Assembly (NCBI GenBank): GCA_043775075.1
Contig: JAYVSS010000059.1
Coordinates: 1-63,509 of the forward strand
Reading direction: 5' to 3'
DNA length: 63,509 bases
Origin: JANLQX01 sp043775075
Lineage (GTDB): Bacteria; Actinomycetota; Acidimicrobiia; Acidimicrobiales; JANYDT01
The position numbers were made by a program, and so were the translations under genes. Below are positions 55,591 through 63,509 of this stretch, piece after piece. Each line of letters begins with the position of its first letter. The first letter of the stretch is position 1. The notes under the pieces were generated by a model. It was given only the letters and a program-made list of their open reading frames with translations, ran no database searches and was not told where the DNA came from.

Positions 55591-57474
55591 TCAGCCGATC
55601 AAGCTGTCGTCGAACGTAATGCCCCGACCCCCACAGGTCGGACAGGTCCCGGACAGGGCCTCCACCAGCCCTTCGGAGATTCGCTTGCGGGTCATCTCCA
55701 CGAGGCCAAGTTCGGAGATTTCAAAGACCTGGGTCCGAGTTTTATCTCGGCTCAGCGCCGACCGGAACGCCGTCAGCACGGCATCGCGATTGGCCCGAAT
55801 CTCCATATCGATGAAGTCGATCACGATGATTCCACCGATGTCTCGAAGGCGCAGTTGCCGGGCGATTTCATCGGCGGCCTCGAGGTTGTTTCGAAAGACC
55901 GTTTCTTCCAGGTTCGACGACCCGACGTTCTTCCCAGTGTTGACATCAATCACCGTCAGCGCTTCGGTGCGCTCGATGATCAACGAGCCGCCCGACGGAA
56001 GCCACACCTTGCGGTCAATGGCCTTGTGCAACTGTTCGTGAATGTGATTGCGCTCGAAAAGAGGGAGACCCTCCTTGGCGGTGTCGTAGAACTCAACACG
56101 ATCGGCCAGCTCGGGCGTAATGCGCTCGACGTAGGACCGCACCTCGTTGAACAGCTGCGGATCATCGAGGATCACCCCGCGATAGTTGCGATTGAACTCT
56201 TCCCGGATTACTCGGACGGCCAGGTCGGGCTCCCGGTGGAGCAGGGTGGGGCCCTTCGATCGCTTGGCCTTGGCGTCCATCTCGTCCCACAACCGCCCCA
56301 GTTCAACGACGTCGGCCCGCAGTTCCTCGGCCGTCGCCCCTTCCGCCGCGGTCCGTACAATGAGACCGTGGCCCTCGGGCCGCACATCGTCCAGGATGCG
56401 ACGCAGTCGCTTACGTTCGTCGTCCCCGAGGCGCTTGGAAATCCCGTACGTGTCGCTGTTGGGAATGAGCACGACAAAGCGGCCGGGCAGTGAAACTTCC
56501 TGGGTTAGGCGGGCCCCCTTGGCCCCAATCGGGTTCTTGGTGACCTGACAAACGATCAGCTGACCATTTTTCAACATGTCTTCGATGCGGCTGTCGTTCT
56601 GCTTCTTCTTGTTCGAGCGCGAGCCGGCCGGGCCCTCGACATCGGCGAGATCGACGGAGACGTCGCTGCGATAGAGCACAGCGTTTTTCGGCGTGCCGAT
56701 GTCGACGAAGGCTGCTTCCATGCCGGGGAGCACGTTTTGCACCCGGCCTAAGTAGAGGTTCCCGTGGATCTGGGCGACCTGGTCGGTCGGGCGGCTCACG
56801 TAGTGCTCGATCAGCGAGCGGCCTTCAAGTACGGCGATCTGGGTGGCCGCCGGCCGGGTATGCACGCACATGAGGTACCGACCGATCGGCTTGCCGTTGC
56901 GATCTCTCGGCGCCTCACGGTGTGGTTCCGACCCATCCGCTCGACGCTGCTCGCGTCCTTCTGACCCCTTCCCCCGCTTCGCCCGGGGTGATGCTGCCGG
57001 TTGCTTCGCCGGTTCCGGCCGACGTTCGCGAGGAGATTGGGAGCGGGCTATACCGCCTGTTTTGCGCGGAGCGTCGGCCGACTCGGGGACGAGCGTCGCC
57101 ATCTCGTCGCTCGGCGACTCGTTCCGAACCTCACCTTCGTGGGGTGGGTCGGGCAGCTCGGGATCGCGTTCGCTACCGGTGAGCTCCGAGCCGGAATCAC
57201 CGGCTGGGCCTGCTGGCTTGCGGCGGTTCTTCCCACCACGCGAACCCCGCCGTCGTTTACGTGGTGCGTCCCCATCACGTTCGCTTGCGCTTCCACGAGG
57301 CGAGAGAGCTTGGCCGCCAGCACTCGCGGCATCACCAGCACTCGCGGCATCACCAGCATCTGCGGGATTAGCGGCGGTGGGGCCCGACGCTGGGCGCGGA
57401 CGCGATGAAGACGGTTCCACCGCCCCAGCCCCCGAAGGAGACTCGGCCGATACGGACGCAGGATCTAACGGCAT
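55591..57474 (-). CDS. rng: Ribonuclease E/G
   Basis: 627 residues. The first ~195 residues are a disordered, charged extension (KRRRGSRGGKNRRK, Pro/Ser/Glu-rich) with 18-bp tandem repeats. The catalytic part follows: S1 domain (GNLYLGRVQNVLPGMEAAFVDIG), the RNase H-like/DNase I region with LTVIDVNTGKNVG and IIVIDFIDME (catalytic Asp pair), and the zinc-link CPTCGGRG at the end. It degrades mRNA and matures rRNA. ATG at 57474 follows AAAGG. No long C-terminal degradosome scaffold; the extension is N-terminal, as in some actinobacterial RNase E. Confidence 0.95.
   Translation of the reverse strand: MPLDPASVSAESPSGAGAVEPSSSRPRPASGPTAANPADAGDAASAGDAASAGGQALSPRGSASERDGDAPRKRRRGSRGGKNRRKPAGPAGDSGSELTGSERDPELPDPPHEGEVRNESPSDEMATLVPESADAPRKTGGIARSQSPRERRPEPAKQPAASPRAKRGKGSEGREQRRADGSEPHREAPRDRNGKPIGRYLMCVHTRPAATQIAVLEGRSLIEHYVSRPTDQVAQIHGNLYLGRVQNVLPGMEAAFVDIGTPKNAVLYRSDVSVDLADVEGPAGSRSNKKKQNDSRIEDMLKNGQLIVCQVTKNPIGAKGARLTQEVSLPGRFVVLIPNSDTYGISKRLGDDERKRLRRILDDVRPEGHGLIVRTAAEGATAEELRADVVELGRLWDEMDAKAKRSKGPTLLHREPDLAVRVIREEFNRNYRGVILDDPQLFNEVRSYVERITPELADRVEFYDTAKEGLPLFERNHIHEQLHKAIDRKVWLPSGGSLIIERTEALTVIDVNTGKNVGSSNLEETVFRNNLEAADEIARQLRLRDIGGIIVIDFIDMEIRANRDAVLTAFRSALSRDKTRTQVFEISELGLVEMTRKRISEGLVEALSGTCPTCGGRGITFDDSLIG
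57321..57374 (-). repeat. 18-bp tandem repeats in the rng 5' region
   Basis: Two perfect units (57321-57338 and 57339-57356, plus-strand cactcgcggcatcaccag) and a diverged third encode the Asp-Ala-Ala-Ser-Ala-Gly type repeat near residues 40-55. Confidence 0.9.
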
Positions 57475-57621
57475 AACAAGACCTTTCAGCGACCCTCACG
57501 ACATCGGGGCCGGATGGGCGAGGCGACATCGCTGGTGATGAATGGCTCGCATCCGTCACGTTACCGCCGCACAGACCGAAAGGAGCGGAGTTAGCAGCGG
57601 GCTTGCGGCGCCAGACCGTTG

Positions 57622-58764
57622 CTAACGAAAACGGCTGGCGGCCACGTTCAGGACGAGGCCGATGGCAAAAAACGCCGTGATCGTCGAACTTCCGCCGTAG
57701 GTCAGGAACGGGAGCGGGATGCCGGTCACCGGCATAATCCCCATCGTCATCCCCACATTTTCGAAAATTTGGAACATGAACATGCCCAGGACACCGCCGC
57801 AGAGCAACATGCCCTCGGTGTCTCGGGCGACCGCCGACGCCCGCCAAATTCTCCAGCAAATGATCCCGAACAACCCAACCACGACGAACCCGCCGACGAA
57901 GCCCAGCTGCTCGCCGACCACGCTGAAAATAAAATCGGTGTGGCGGGCAGGAACCCAGGAACCTTTGGTCTGCGTCCCCTGGAACAATCCTTGACCGGTC
58001 ACTCCCCCAGCGCCAATGGCGATCTTCGACTGGTACACGTTGTAGGCCGCATCTCGTGCACTGGCGCTGGCATCGATGAACGAGGTCAACCGTTTGACCT
58101 GGTATTCCTTCAGAACGCCAAGACGAATCATCAGCCACGCCATCACCACGCCCGAAACGATGAGGCCCACAATGTGTTTGCCCTGGGCCCCGCCCAGCCA
58201 CAGCATCACGATCACTATCGAGAGATAGACGAGGGCCGTTCCCAGATCGGGGGCAAGAAAGACGAGCAACGTCGGGACCGCAGCAATGGAGAGGGCAACA
58301 ACGAATCGACGCAGATCAAGTTCGCTTCGTTGCGCCGCCCCGTAGGCGGCGAGCGAGCCGATGATGATGATTTTGGTGAATTCAGCCGGCTGTAGCTGAA
58401 AGAGGCCGAGCTGATACCAGCCGTGGGCTCCGTTGTGGGCGGGGACGAGAAAGAGTCCAATCAGGGCGACGACCGCCACGCCGTACGCCAGCGGCATGCG
58501 GTCAAGGAGCTGGCGGTAGTCGATCCGGACACCGACGGCCATCGCGACTAACCCGAAGGTCATGAAAATAATTTGCTTTTTTACGTAGAGGCCGGGGTCA
58601 GCACCGATCGCCGACAGCGAATCGCGGCTGGCGGCAAACACCATCACGAGGCCGATGCCAGAAAGGGCAAGAACAGCGCCGAGGAGCATCACGTCGAGCC
58701 GCTTCACCGTCGAATCAGAGCGAACCGCGGCGCCGGCACTGGCCCGGGGGGCGAAGTCAGTCAT
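57622..58764 (-). CDS. rodA: Peptidoglycan glycosyltransferase RodA
   Basis: 380 residues, SEDS family. About ten membrane segments; signatures include LGAVLALSGIGLVMVFAAS, YQLGLFQLQPAEFTKI, VFLAPDLGTALVYLSIVIVML, and QGLFQGTQTKGSWVPARHTDFIFSVVGEQLGFVG, with LPFLTYGGSSTITAFFAIG at the end. It polymerises glycan strands in the elongasome with PBP2. It starts one nt after the mrdA stop. A 147-nt gap separates it from rng. Confidence 0.95.
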   Translation of the reverse strand: MTDFAPRASAGAAVRSDSTVKRLDVMLLGAVLALSGIGLVMVFAASRDSLSAIGADPGLYVKKQIIFMTFGLVAMAVGVRIDYRQLLDRMPLAYGVAVVALIGLFLVPAHNGAHGWYQLGLFQLQPAEFTKIIIIGSLAAYGAAQRSELDLRRFVVALSIAAVPTLLVFLAPDLGTALVYLSIVIVMLWLGGAQGKHIVGLIVSGVVMAWLMIRLGVLKEYQVKRLTSFIDASASARDAAYNVYQSKIAIGAGGVTGQGLFQGTQTKGSWVPARHTDFIFSVVGEQLGFVGGFVVVGLFGIICWRIWRASAVARDTEGMLLCGGVLGMFMFQIFENVGMTMGIMPVTGIPLPFLTYGGSSTITAFFAIGLVLNVAASRFR

Positions 58765-58765
58765 C

Positions 58766-60946
58766 TCAGAATTCCTTTCCGCCGCTAACTACGGACCGCA
58801 CCGGCTCAAGGGGAAGTCCACAGAGGCCCTCGAATAGGCGGCGAACCCCGGCCGCCGCCTGACGACCGAATCCGCCTTCTTCGATGACGATTACTGCCAC
58901 ATACTTGGGGTTGGGAAGGGGACCAAACCCAACAAAGAGTGAGGTGTCCTGTTTCGGTTTGCGCTGGGCGGTGCCCGTCTTTCCACCGACGCGACAGGTT
59001 CCTGAGGGAAACCCGGCGAATGCTCCTCTCGCCGTTCCACCGTCGGCCGACGTCACATCTTCGAAACCATCAAGGAGCACCGCCCGTTCGGCTTCATTGA
59101 AGTCGAGATGGTTTTCGACAATTGGCTTCACGTTGATCGGTGGCAGCGTTGGACGCACCGGAATCCCCAGGGAGGTCTCAAGGCCTGCAGAGCCCGGTGC
59201 GGTCGTCGTTACAGTCGCCCGATTATCCAGACCGGCGCCGCCGAGAAGCCCGCCTGTAACGACGGTGGTGGTGCTCAGCGAAACCGGGCCGGCGCCTGGT
59301 TCGACCGAGGAGGACGGCGCGACGTTGGTGCTGGTGGCCGAACTCGCCGCGCGCACTGTGCTCGCCGTCGGACGCGTGCTCGGCGCGGGGCCGATGACCC
59401 GTTCACGGGCTTCAAGGTCGATCTTGGCATCGACCACGGTCCCGCCGTTCACGAACGTTCCGTAGGCACGAGCGATTCCGAGCGGCGACGCCAGCACCTC
59501 ACCCTGACCGATCGACACGTTGATCGTGTCGCCGGTGAACCAGCTGTCGTTGGGGAACTTCTTGCGTCCATAGGTGGCAGTTTGCTTCTTACGGTACGTC
59601 TCGTCCGGGACGGCTCCCCCACGCTCGTCGGGTAATCGGACGTTGGTCGGTCGCCCCAGTCCCATGTCTTTGGCCATGGCCTGAATGCCGTTTTCTTTGG
59701 CCTTGGAAAGTTCGGCGAATGCGTTGCCAATTGTGTAGAAGTACACGTCACTTGATTCCCGGATCGCTTTGCGCAGCGTCGTCGGGCCCAACGCCACCTC
59801 ACCGGCGTTCCGCCAACGCCATTTGACGCCCCGTTTGCGGAGGTCCTGGCGCTCAAACGCGCCCTGATCATTGATGACGGTGTCGGGAGTGATCATGCGG
59901 GACTTCAAGCCGGCCAAGGCGGTGAACAGCTTGAACGTCGATCCCGGCGGGTAGAGGCCGTAGGACGCCCGGTTGGTCAACGGAGAGCCCTTGTCGTCAC
60001 CTTTGTATTTCGCTTCGAACAGGTCCTGAGTAATGCTCGGGACGAAGTCACGCGGGTCATACGTCGGGAGGCTAGCCATGGCCAGCACTTCGCCGGTGTT
60101 GGGATCGGTGATGACCCCGGCGCCTGCAGTCGCCTTAATGAAGATGGACGTGTTGTCGGCGTCCACGTTCTGCCGGGCCGCTCGAATCGTTTGCGCCAGC
60201 GTATCTTCTAAGAGTTTTTGGATATCAATGTCGATCGCCAGACGCACGTCCTTGCCCGGAATGGGCTCTTTGACCACCTCGCGGTCGACGACTCGACTGA
60301 GTCGATCTTTGGTGATCCGTTCCGCCCCCGGACTGCCCCGAAGTTCGCGCTCAAAGGATCGCTCGATGCCCACTTTGCCGATGTAGTCCGCACCCGCGTA
60401 TCCGAGGCTGACCGGTTGACGAGCGAGGTCTTCGGCCGAGACTTTTCCCACATACCCCAGTACATGGGCGGCGAGCATGCCGTTCGGGTACACCCGCTCC
60501 CACACCGTTCCGACACTGACCGAGGGATACAGATCTGCGTGTTCGGCCAACTCCACGGCGACCGACTCCTTGACTCGACGGGCCACCTCACGGGGGGCGA
60601 ATTCGCCACCGATGTTGGAATCGAGGTTCTTTTCAAGTTGATAGAACGGCACGTTGAGGAGGGTCGAAAGCCGGCTCAGGACGCGGATGCGGTCCGCCTT
60701 CTTTAGTTTGGTTCGATCGATCCGCACAACATTGAGCGCCAGGTTGTCCACGAGGATGCGGCCGTGGCGATCAAGTATGCGGCCTCGCGTTGGCTCGATG
60801 GCGACGGTCTCGAAAATGTTACGCGCCGCTTGGCGTTTGGCGGCAACTGATTCGACCGTCTGGAGGACGCCAAGTCTGCCGGTCAGGGCCACCAACAGAA
60901 TGAGCACAAAGACTCCCACCACGCGTAGTCGTTGTTGGGTGTTCAT
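58766..60946 (-). CDS. mrdA: Penicillin-binding protein 2 (elongasome transpeptidase)
   Basis: 726 residues. One N-terminal membrane helix (LRVVGVFVLILLVALTGRL), a dimerisation domain, then the transpeptidase domain: active-site Ser336 in PPGSTFKLF (SxxK), SSD near 398-400 and KTGTAQ around residue 670. An Ala/Ser/Thr-rich low-complexity stretch of ~85 residues lies between the second and third motifs, which is not part of the fold. It cross-links peptidoglycan with RodA. ATGA overlap with mreD and one nt to rodA. Confidence 0.94.
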   Translation of the reverse strand: MNTQQRLRVVGVFVLILLVALTGRLGVLQTVESVAAKRQAARNIFETVAIEPTRGRILDRHGRILVDNLALNVVRIDRTKLKKADRIRVLSRLSTLLNVPFYQLEKNLDSNIGGEFAPREVARRVKESVAVELAEHADLYPSVSVGTVWERVYPNGMLAAHVLGYVGKVSAEDLARQPVSLGYAGADYIGKVGIERSFERELRGSPGAERITKDRLSRVVDREVVKEPIPGKDVRLAIDIDIQKLLEDTLAQTIRAARQNVDADNTSIFIKATAGAGVITDPNTGEVLAMASLPTYDPRDFVPSITQDLFEAKYKGDDKGSPLTNRASYGLYPPGSTFKLFTALAGLKSRMITPDTVINDQGAFERQDLRKRGVKWRWRNAGEVALGPTTLRKAIRESSDVYFYTIGNAFAELSKAKENGIQAMAKDMGLGRPTNVRLPDERGGAVPDETYRKKQTATYGRKKFPNDSWFTGDTINVSIGQGEVLASPLGIARAYGTFVNGGTVVDAKIDLEARERVIGPAPSTRPTASTVRAASSATSTNVAPSSSVEPGAGPVSLSTTTVVTGGLLGGAGLDNRATVTTTAPGSAGLETSLGIPVRPTLPPINVKPIVENHLDFNEAERAVLLDGFEDVTSADGGTARGAFAGFPSGTCRVGGKTGTAQRKPKQDTSLFVGFGPLPNPKYVAVIVIEEGGFGRQAAAGVRRLFEGLCGLPLEPVRSVVSGGKEF

Positions 60947-61467
60947 CGGGCCGCTTCCGCCGGAACGAACAAGCGACGCACGGCGACCAGAAAGAGCGGT
61001 GTCAGAAGCACGTTCCAGAACGTGGCAAACACGAGAATTGTCACAAATCGCAGGGGGGTGGGAAAGGGTTGCTCGGTCACGGCAAACGCCAGCGAGGGGT
61101 AGAACACCAACCCCAGCACAGTGCCCGACAGCACTGACACCACCAGGGTGGCACGTTCGCGGTCGGGGCTCAGCTGGTCACGAATCGAACCGAGGCCCAA
61201 CCCAATCAGCCCACACACCAAGAGCCAGAGGCCGATCGGGCTGGCCGAGATCAGATCAGCGCCGAGACCGGCGGCGCACCCAAGGAGCGCTCCACCCCGC
61301 GGTCCGAGGTGCAGCGCGCCAACGATGGCCACGAGCAGAAACGGCTCCGGGCGCACGGCGAACAGGGAGAACCGACTGAACAGCAGCACATGCACAACCA
61401 GTACGGTCAGGGTGAGGAGCGCCACTCGGGCAACGGGAAGCGCAGCGTTGCGGTCAACGCCCCTCAC
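60943..61467 (-). CDS. mreD: Rod shape-determining protein MreD
   Basis: 174 residues from GTG at 61467 (GGGG eight nt upstream). Five or six hydrophobic segments: VALLTLTVLVVHVLLFSRFSLF, PFLLVAIVGALHLGPRGGALLG, LWLLVCGLIGLGLG, VVSVLSGTVLGLVFYPSLAF, ILVFATFWNVLLTPLFLVAVRRL. MreD is a small membrane member of the elongasome between MreC and PBP2. The frame remains open upstream through the mreC 3' repeats, but no ATG occurs there. The start is uncertain by some tens of residues. Confidence 0.85.
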   Translation of the reverse strand: MRGVDRNAALPVARVALLTLTVLVVHVLLFSRFSLFAVRPEPFLLVAIVGALHLGPRGGALLGCAAGLGADLISASPIGLWLLVCGLIGLGLGSIRDQLSPDRERATLVVSVLSGTVLGLVFYPSLAFAVTEQPFPTPLRFVTILVFATFWNVLLTPLFLVAVRRLFVPAEAAR

Positions 61468-61483
61468 CGGGAATACCCCGGAG

Positions 61484-61582
61484 TCACTGGCCGGTCCATA
61501 ACAAGACAGAAACCTGGCGTCACTGGCCGGTCCATAACAACATAGAAACCTGGCGTCACTGGCCGGTCCATAACAACACAGA
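61484..61582 (-). repeat. 36-bp repeats copying the mreC 3' end
   Basis: Units start at 61484, 61520 and 61556. The last (61556-61582) is the real mreC end with its stop. The two others (61484-61519, 61520-61555) carry the same LLWTGQ-stop coding sequence with two base differences between them, and lie between mreC and mreD. Each copy ends in TGA in the mreC frame. Confidence 0.95.
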
Positions 61583-62362
61583 GATGTAGACGCTGCGCTC
61601 AATATCGACCACGGGCCGGACCGAGACCTTTTGGTGGATAGTGCCCGGGCGGACCCGCTGCACCCGACCGAGCGGAATTCCCGGCGGGAACCGGCTCCCC
61701 TGCAGCCCACTGGTCACGACCGGCTCTCCCACGGCGATCTGGGTGTCGAGATCGATCAAATCAAGATCGAGCGGCCGACCGGTGGCCGTGCCCCGGGCTA
61801 TTCCGGCGTCACCCGACACGGACAGACGAGCGCCCACGGCCGAAGAGGCATTGGAGATCGGTATGACCCGAGCGCGCCTGGGTCCAACGCCGACGACGAT
61901 GCCCAGCAGACCAGCGCCGGTGACCACCGGCATGTCGACCTTTACGCCCTGATTGGCCCCGACATTGATTTCGATGGTTTCGTCAAAGTTCGAGATGGGC
62001 CCGTCGATGACCCGTCCTTCCACCGAGGAAATACCGATCAACTCACCGTATTTGCGCAGCTCAAGGAGATCGCTGCGCTCGCGCAGGGCGTTCTCGTAGC
62101 GCAGCGACGACGCCCGCGCGTTATCCAATTCGCGCCGCAGCGTGGCGTTTTCCTCCCGCAACGCTTTGTCACCGCCAAAGCGGCCAAGGCCCACGCTGAT
62201 CCCTGATGTTGCTTTGCGGCCCAGATCGCGAACAGGATCAAGTTCCGCCCGGACCCGGTCCCGGACTGGCGTGAGGGTCGACGACGCGGCTAAGAACGTG
62301 AAACCCGTAAGTAACACCAGGGCGAGCAGAAAACGGGGCCGGGAAGACGACGTCACAGCCAT
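61556..62362 (-). CDS. mreC: Rod shape-determining protein MreC
   Basis: 268 residues from ATG 62362. A membrane anchor (PRFLLALVLLTGFTFLAASS) is followed by a coiled coil (REENATLRRELDNARASSLRYENALRER) and the MreC beta domains (GNVGANQGVKVDMPVVTGAG type: NVGANQGVKVDMPVVTG, LLGIVVGVGPRRARVIPIS, VVTSGLQGSRFPPGIPLGRV). It scaffolds the elongasome outside the membrane. Upstream in-frame starts to 62422 exist; the TACACT box seven nt before 62362 favours this one. Its 3' end is triplicated downstream. Confidence 0.93.
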   Translation of the reverse strand: MAVTSSSRPRFLLALVLLTGFTFLAASSTLTPVRDRVRAELDPVRDLGRKATSGISVGLGRFGGDKALREENATLRRELDNARASSLRYENALRERSDLLELRKYGELIGISSVEGRVIDGPISNFDETIEINVGANQGVKVDMPVVTGAGLLGIVVGVGPRRARVIPISNASSAVGARLSVSGDAGIARGTATGRPLDLDLIDLDTQIAVGEPVVTSGLQGSRFPPGIPLGRVQRVRPGTIHQKVSVRPVVDIERSVYISVLLWTGQ

Positions 62363-62369
62363 TGCCCCG

Positions 62370-62375
62370 AGTGTA
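62370..62375 (-). promoter_or_regulatory. Putative -10 box for mreC
   Basis: TACACT on the minus strand lies seven nt before the mreC ATG at 62362, so mreC could be transcribed separately from mreB, as a leaderless message. Confidence 0.4.
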
Positions 62376-62446
62376 CCGACCACGACGTGAGCGTCCGGTG
62401 GGAAACCTGGCCTTCGCCGCACACAGTCGGCGCGTGGTGCGACGGA

Positions 62447-63466
62447 CTACGCCCTTCGATCGGAGTCGAGAACGCCCTTCAGCATGTCGTAGTTCTCGAG
62501 GCACTGACCGGTCCCGATAGCGACGGCGAAGAGGGGATTGCGGGCCACGTAGACAGGCATGCCTGTCTCGATCGAAAGACGGTGCTCGAGACCACGCAGC
62601 ATGGCTCCACCGCCGGTGAGGTAGATGCCCTTTTCCATGATGTCGGCGGCCAACTCGGGGGGAGTTTTGTCCAGCGTGATTTTGACCGCGTCGCAAATTG
62701 CGGTCACCGGTTCTTCTATCGCCTCGCGGATATCTTGGGTGGTCGTCACGATGGTTTTCGGTAGCCCGGTCCGAAGATCACGGCCCCGTACTTCGGCACG
62801 CAGTTCCTCGTCGAGCAACCACGCCGACCCGAGGGCAATCTTGACCTCCTCGGCCGTGCGTTCGCCCAGCGCCAGGTCGTACTCTTTGCGGGCGTAGGCG
62901 ATGATGGCGTCGTCGAGTTCGTCGCCGCCGATGCGGATCGATTGGCTGGTGACGATTCCGCCGAGGGAAATAACCGCCACCTCGGTGGTTCCGCCACCAA
63001 TATCGACGACCATATTTCCGGTTGGTTCGTGGACTGGAAGACCGGCGCCGATGGCCGCCGCCATAGGTTCTTCTATCGTGTGCACCTGGCCAGCACCGGC
63101 GAAGCTGGCAGCATCTTCGACGGCGCGTTTCTCCACGCCGGTAATTCCTGACGGGATGCAGATGATCATCCGGGGTTTGGCGAAACGCCGCTGGTGCACA
63201 CGATGAATGAAGTAGCGAAGCATCTGTTCGCACACCTCAAAGTCGGCAATAACGCCGTCTTTGAGCGGCCGGATCGCTTGAATATGGGCCGGCGTGCGCC
63301 CGAGCATGCGTTTGGCCTCGAGCCCCACGGCGACCGGGCGATTCGTCCGGATGTTTATGGCGACGACCGACGGTTCGTTGAGGACGATTCCTCGCCCGCG
63401 TTCGTAGACCAGGGTATTGGCGGTTCCTAGATCAACGGCGAGATCTCGCCCCATGAAAGAAGACAT
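62447..63466 (-). CDS. mreB: Rod shape-determining protein MreB
   Basis: 339 residues from the ATG at 63466, preceded by AAAGG. Actin-fold motifs: LAVDLGTANTLVYERGRGIV (phosphate 1), IICIPSGITGVEKRAVEDAA, MVVDIGGGTTEVAVISLGG (phosphate 2), YLTGGGAMLRGLEHRL (adenosine). MreB filaments guide RodA/PBP2 and give rod shape. It is the first gene of the elongasome operon; the 85-nt gap to mreC holds a possible mreC promoter. ATG at 63454 and an upstream frame to 63496 are less likely starts. Confidence 0.97.
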   Translation of the reverse strand: MSSFMGRDLAVDLGTANTLVYERGRGIVLNEPSVVAINIRTNRPVAVGLEAKRMLGRTPAHIQAIRPLKDGVIADFEVCEQMLRYFIHRVHQRRFAKPRMIICIPSGITGVEKRAVEDAASFAGAGQVHTIEEPMAAAIGAGLPVHEPTGNMVVDIGGGTTEVAVISLGGIVTSQSIRIGGDELDDAIIAYARKEYDLALGERTAEEVKIALGSAWLLDEELRAEVRGRDLRTGLPKTIVTTTQDIREAIEEPVTAICDAVKITLDKTPPELAADIMEKGIYLTGGGAMLRGLEHRLSIETGMPVYVARNPLFAVAIGTGQCLENYDMLKGVLDSDRRA

Positions 63467-63509
63467 TGCGGGCCCTTTGCGTTCACGCGGCTCCATCGAA
63501 CCCGAGAAG

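Noticed and set aside
57594..57632. Inverted repeat GTTAGCA/TGCTAAC at the rodA end
   Set aside because: Loop is over 20 nt and there is no T-run in the transcribed direction; too weak for a terminator.
61468..61710. Longer MreD reading through the 36-bp repeats
   Set aside because: The stretch is repetitive, contains no ATG in that frame and lies partly inside mreC; MreD family length fits the GTG at 61467.
1..63509. CRISPR arrays, tRNA and rRNA genes
   Set aside because: No regularly spaced repeat-spacer pattern and no cloverleaf with a GGTTCRANNCC-type T arm was found by eye; a tRNAscan run would settle the tRNA question.

Overview
The window is a gene-dense, high-GC stretch of an actinobacterial chromosome. 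The best guess is a member of the Acidimicrobiia or a close relative. Reasons are the frequent GTG/TTG starts, class II DAHP synthase, MPEGHT-type endonuclease VIII, excisionase/BldC-like HTH protein, actinobacterial Tad pilus genes, the mreBCD-mrdA-rodA-rng-rplU-rpmA-obgE-proB order, and many start codons sitting 5-10 nt behind a TANNNT box. The lineage is inferred from gene content, not from a marker-gene search. I found no tRNA, rRNA, CRISPR array, transposase or prophage gene.

Layout. (1) 1-2246, minus: infC-rpmI-rplT followed by a TrmH-family RNA methyltransferase cut by the left edge. infC appears to start at an AUC codon. (2) 2466-5535: a DUF1844-like gene, hisG with a coupled CPCC-motif protein, and rpe-mog. 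(3) 5632-9043: methyltransferase, quinone-oxidoreductase-like, HAD and crotonase genes. (4) 9047-17757, minus: rsmB-fmt, def, a class III aminotransferase, and HIT-phoH-ybeY-corC-like-era. (5) 17953-19697: endonuclease VIII, a tandem Sm-like protein and a small HTH regulator. (6) 19781-27850, plus: a compact Tad (Flp-type) pilus locus from cpaB to TadG-like, plus a membrane LysM protein. (7) 27851-28910: the only gene-poor stretch, holding a frameshifted small membrane-protein gene and three 11-bp direct repeats. (8) 28911-35270: SDR, class II DAHP synthase, FAD oxidoreductase, dGTPase-like, alpha/beta hydrolase and a small helical protein. (9) 35324-39070, minus: a MoxR ATPase/VWA pair and proA. 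(10) 39212-45941, minus: a liv branched-chain amino-acid ABC transporter operon containing a degenerate AMP-binding protein. (11) 46067-52314, plus: a coupled operon of a TerB-like/AAA+ ATPase, two substrate-binding-type proteins (one a lipoprotein fused to VWA), a two-TM coiled-coil protein and PspA. It looks like an envelope-stress module related to the predicted Ter/Tel/Psp systems. (12) 52344-63466, minus: proB, obgE, rpmA, rplU, rng, rodA, mrdA, mreD, mreC, mreB, i.e. cell-elongation machinery followed by ribosome and RNA-processing genes.

Three features run through the whole window. Adjacent genes are repeatedly joined by 4-base NTGA stop/start overlaps (17 counted). Genes at the head of transcripts often have a TANNNT hexamer 5-10 nt before the start codon, which suggests leaderless transcription. 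At three places (livG, the 50240 gene, mreC) the 3' end of a gene including its stop codon is copied in tandem just downstream. The TerB/AAA-VWA-PspA operon and the repeated 3'-end duplications are the most unusual content.
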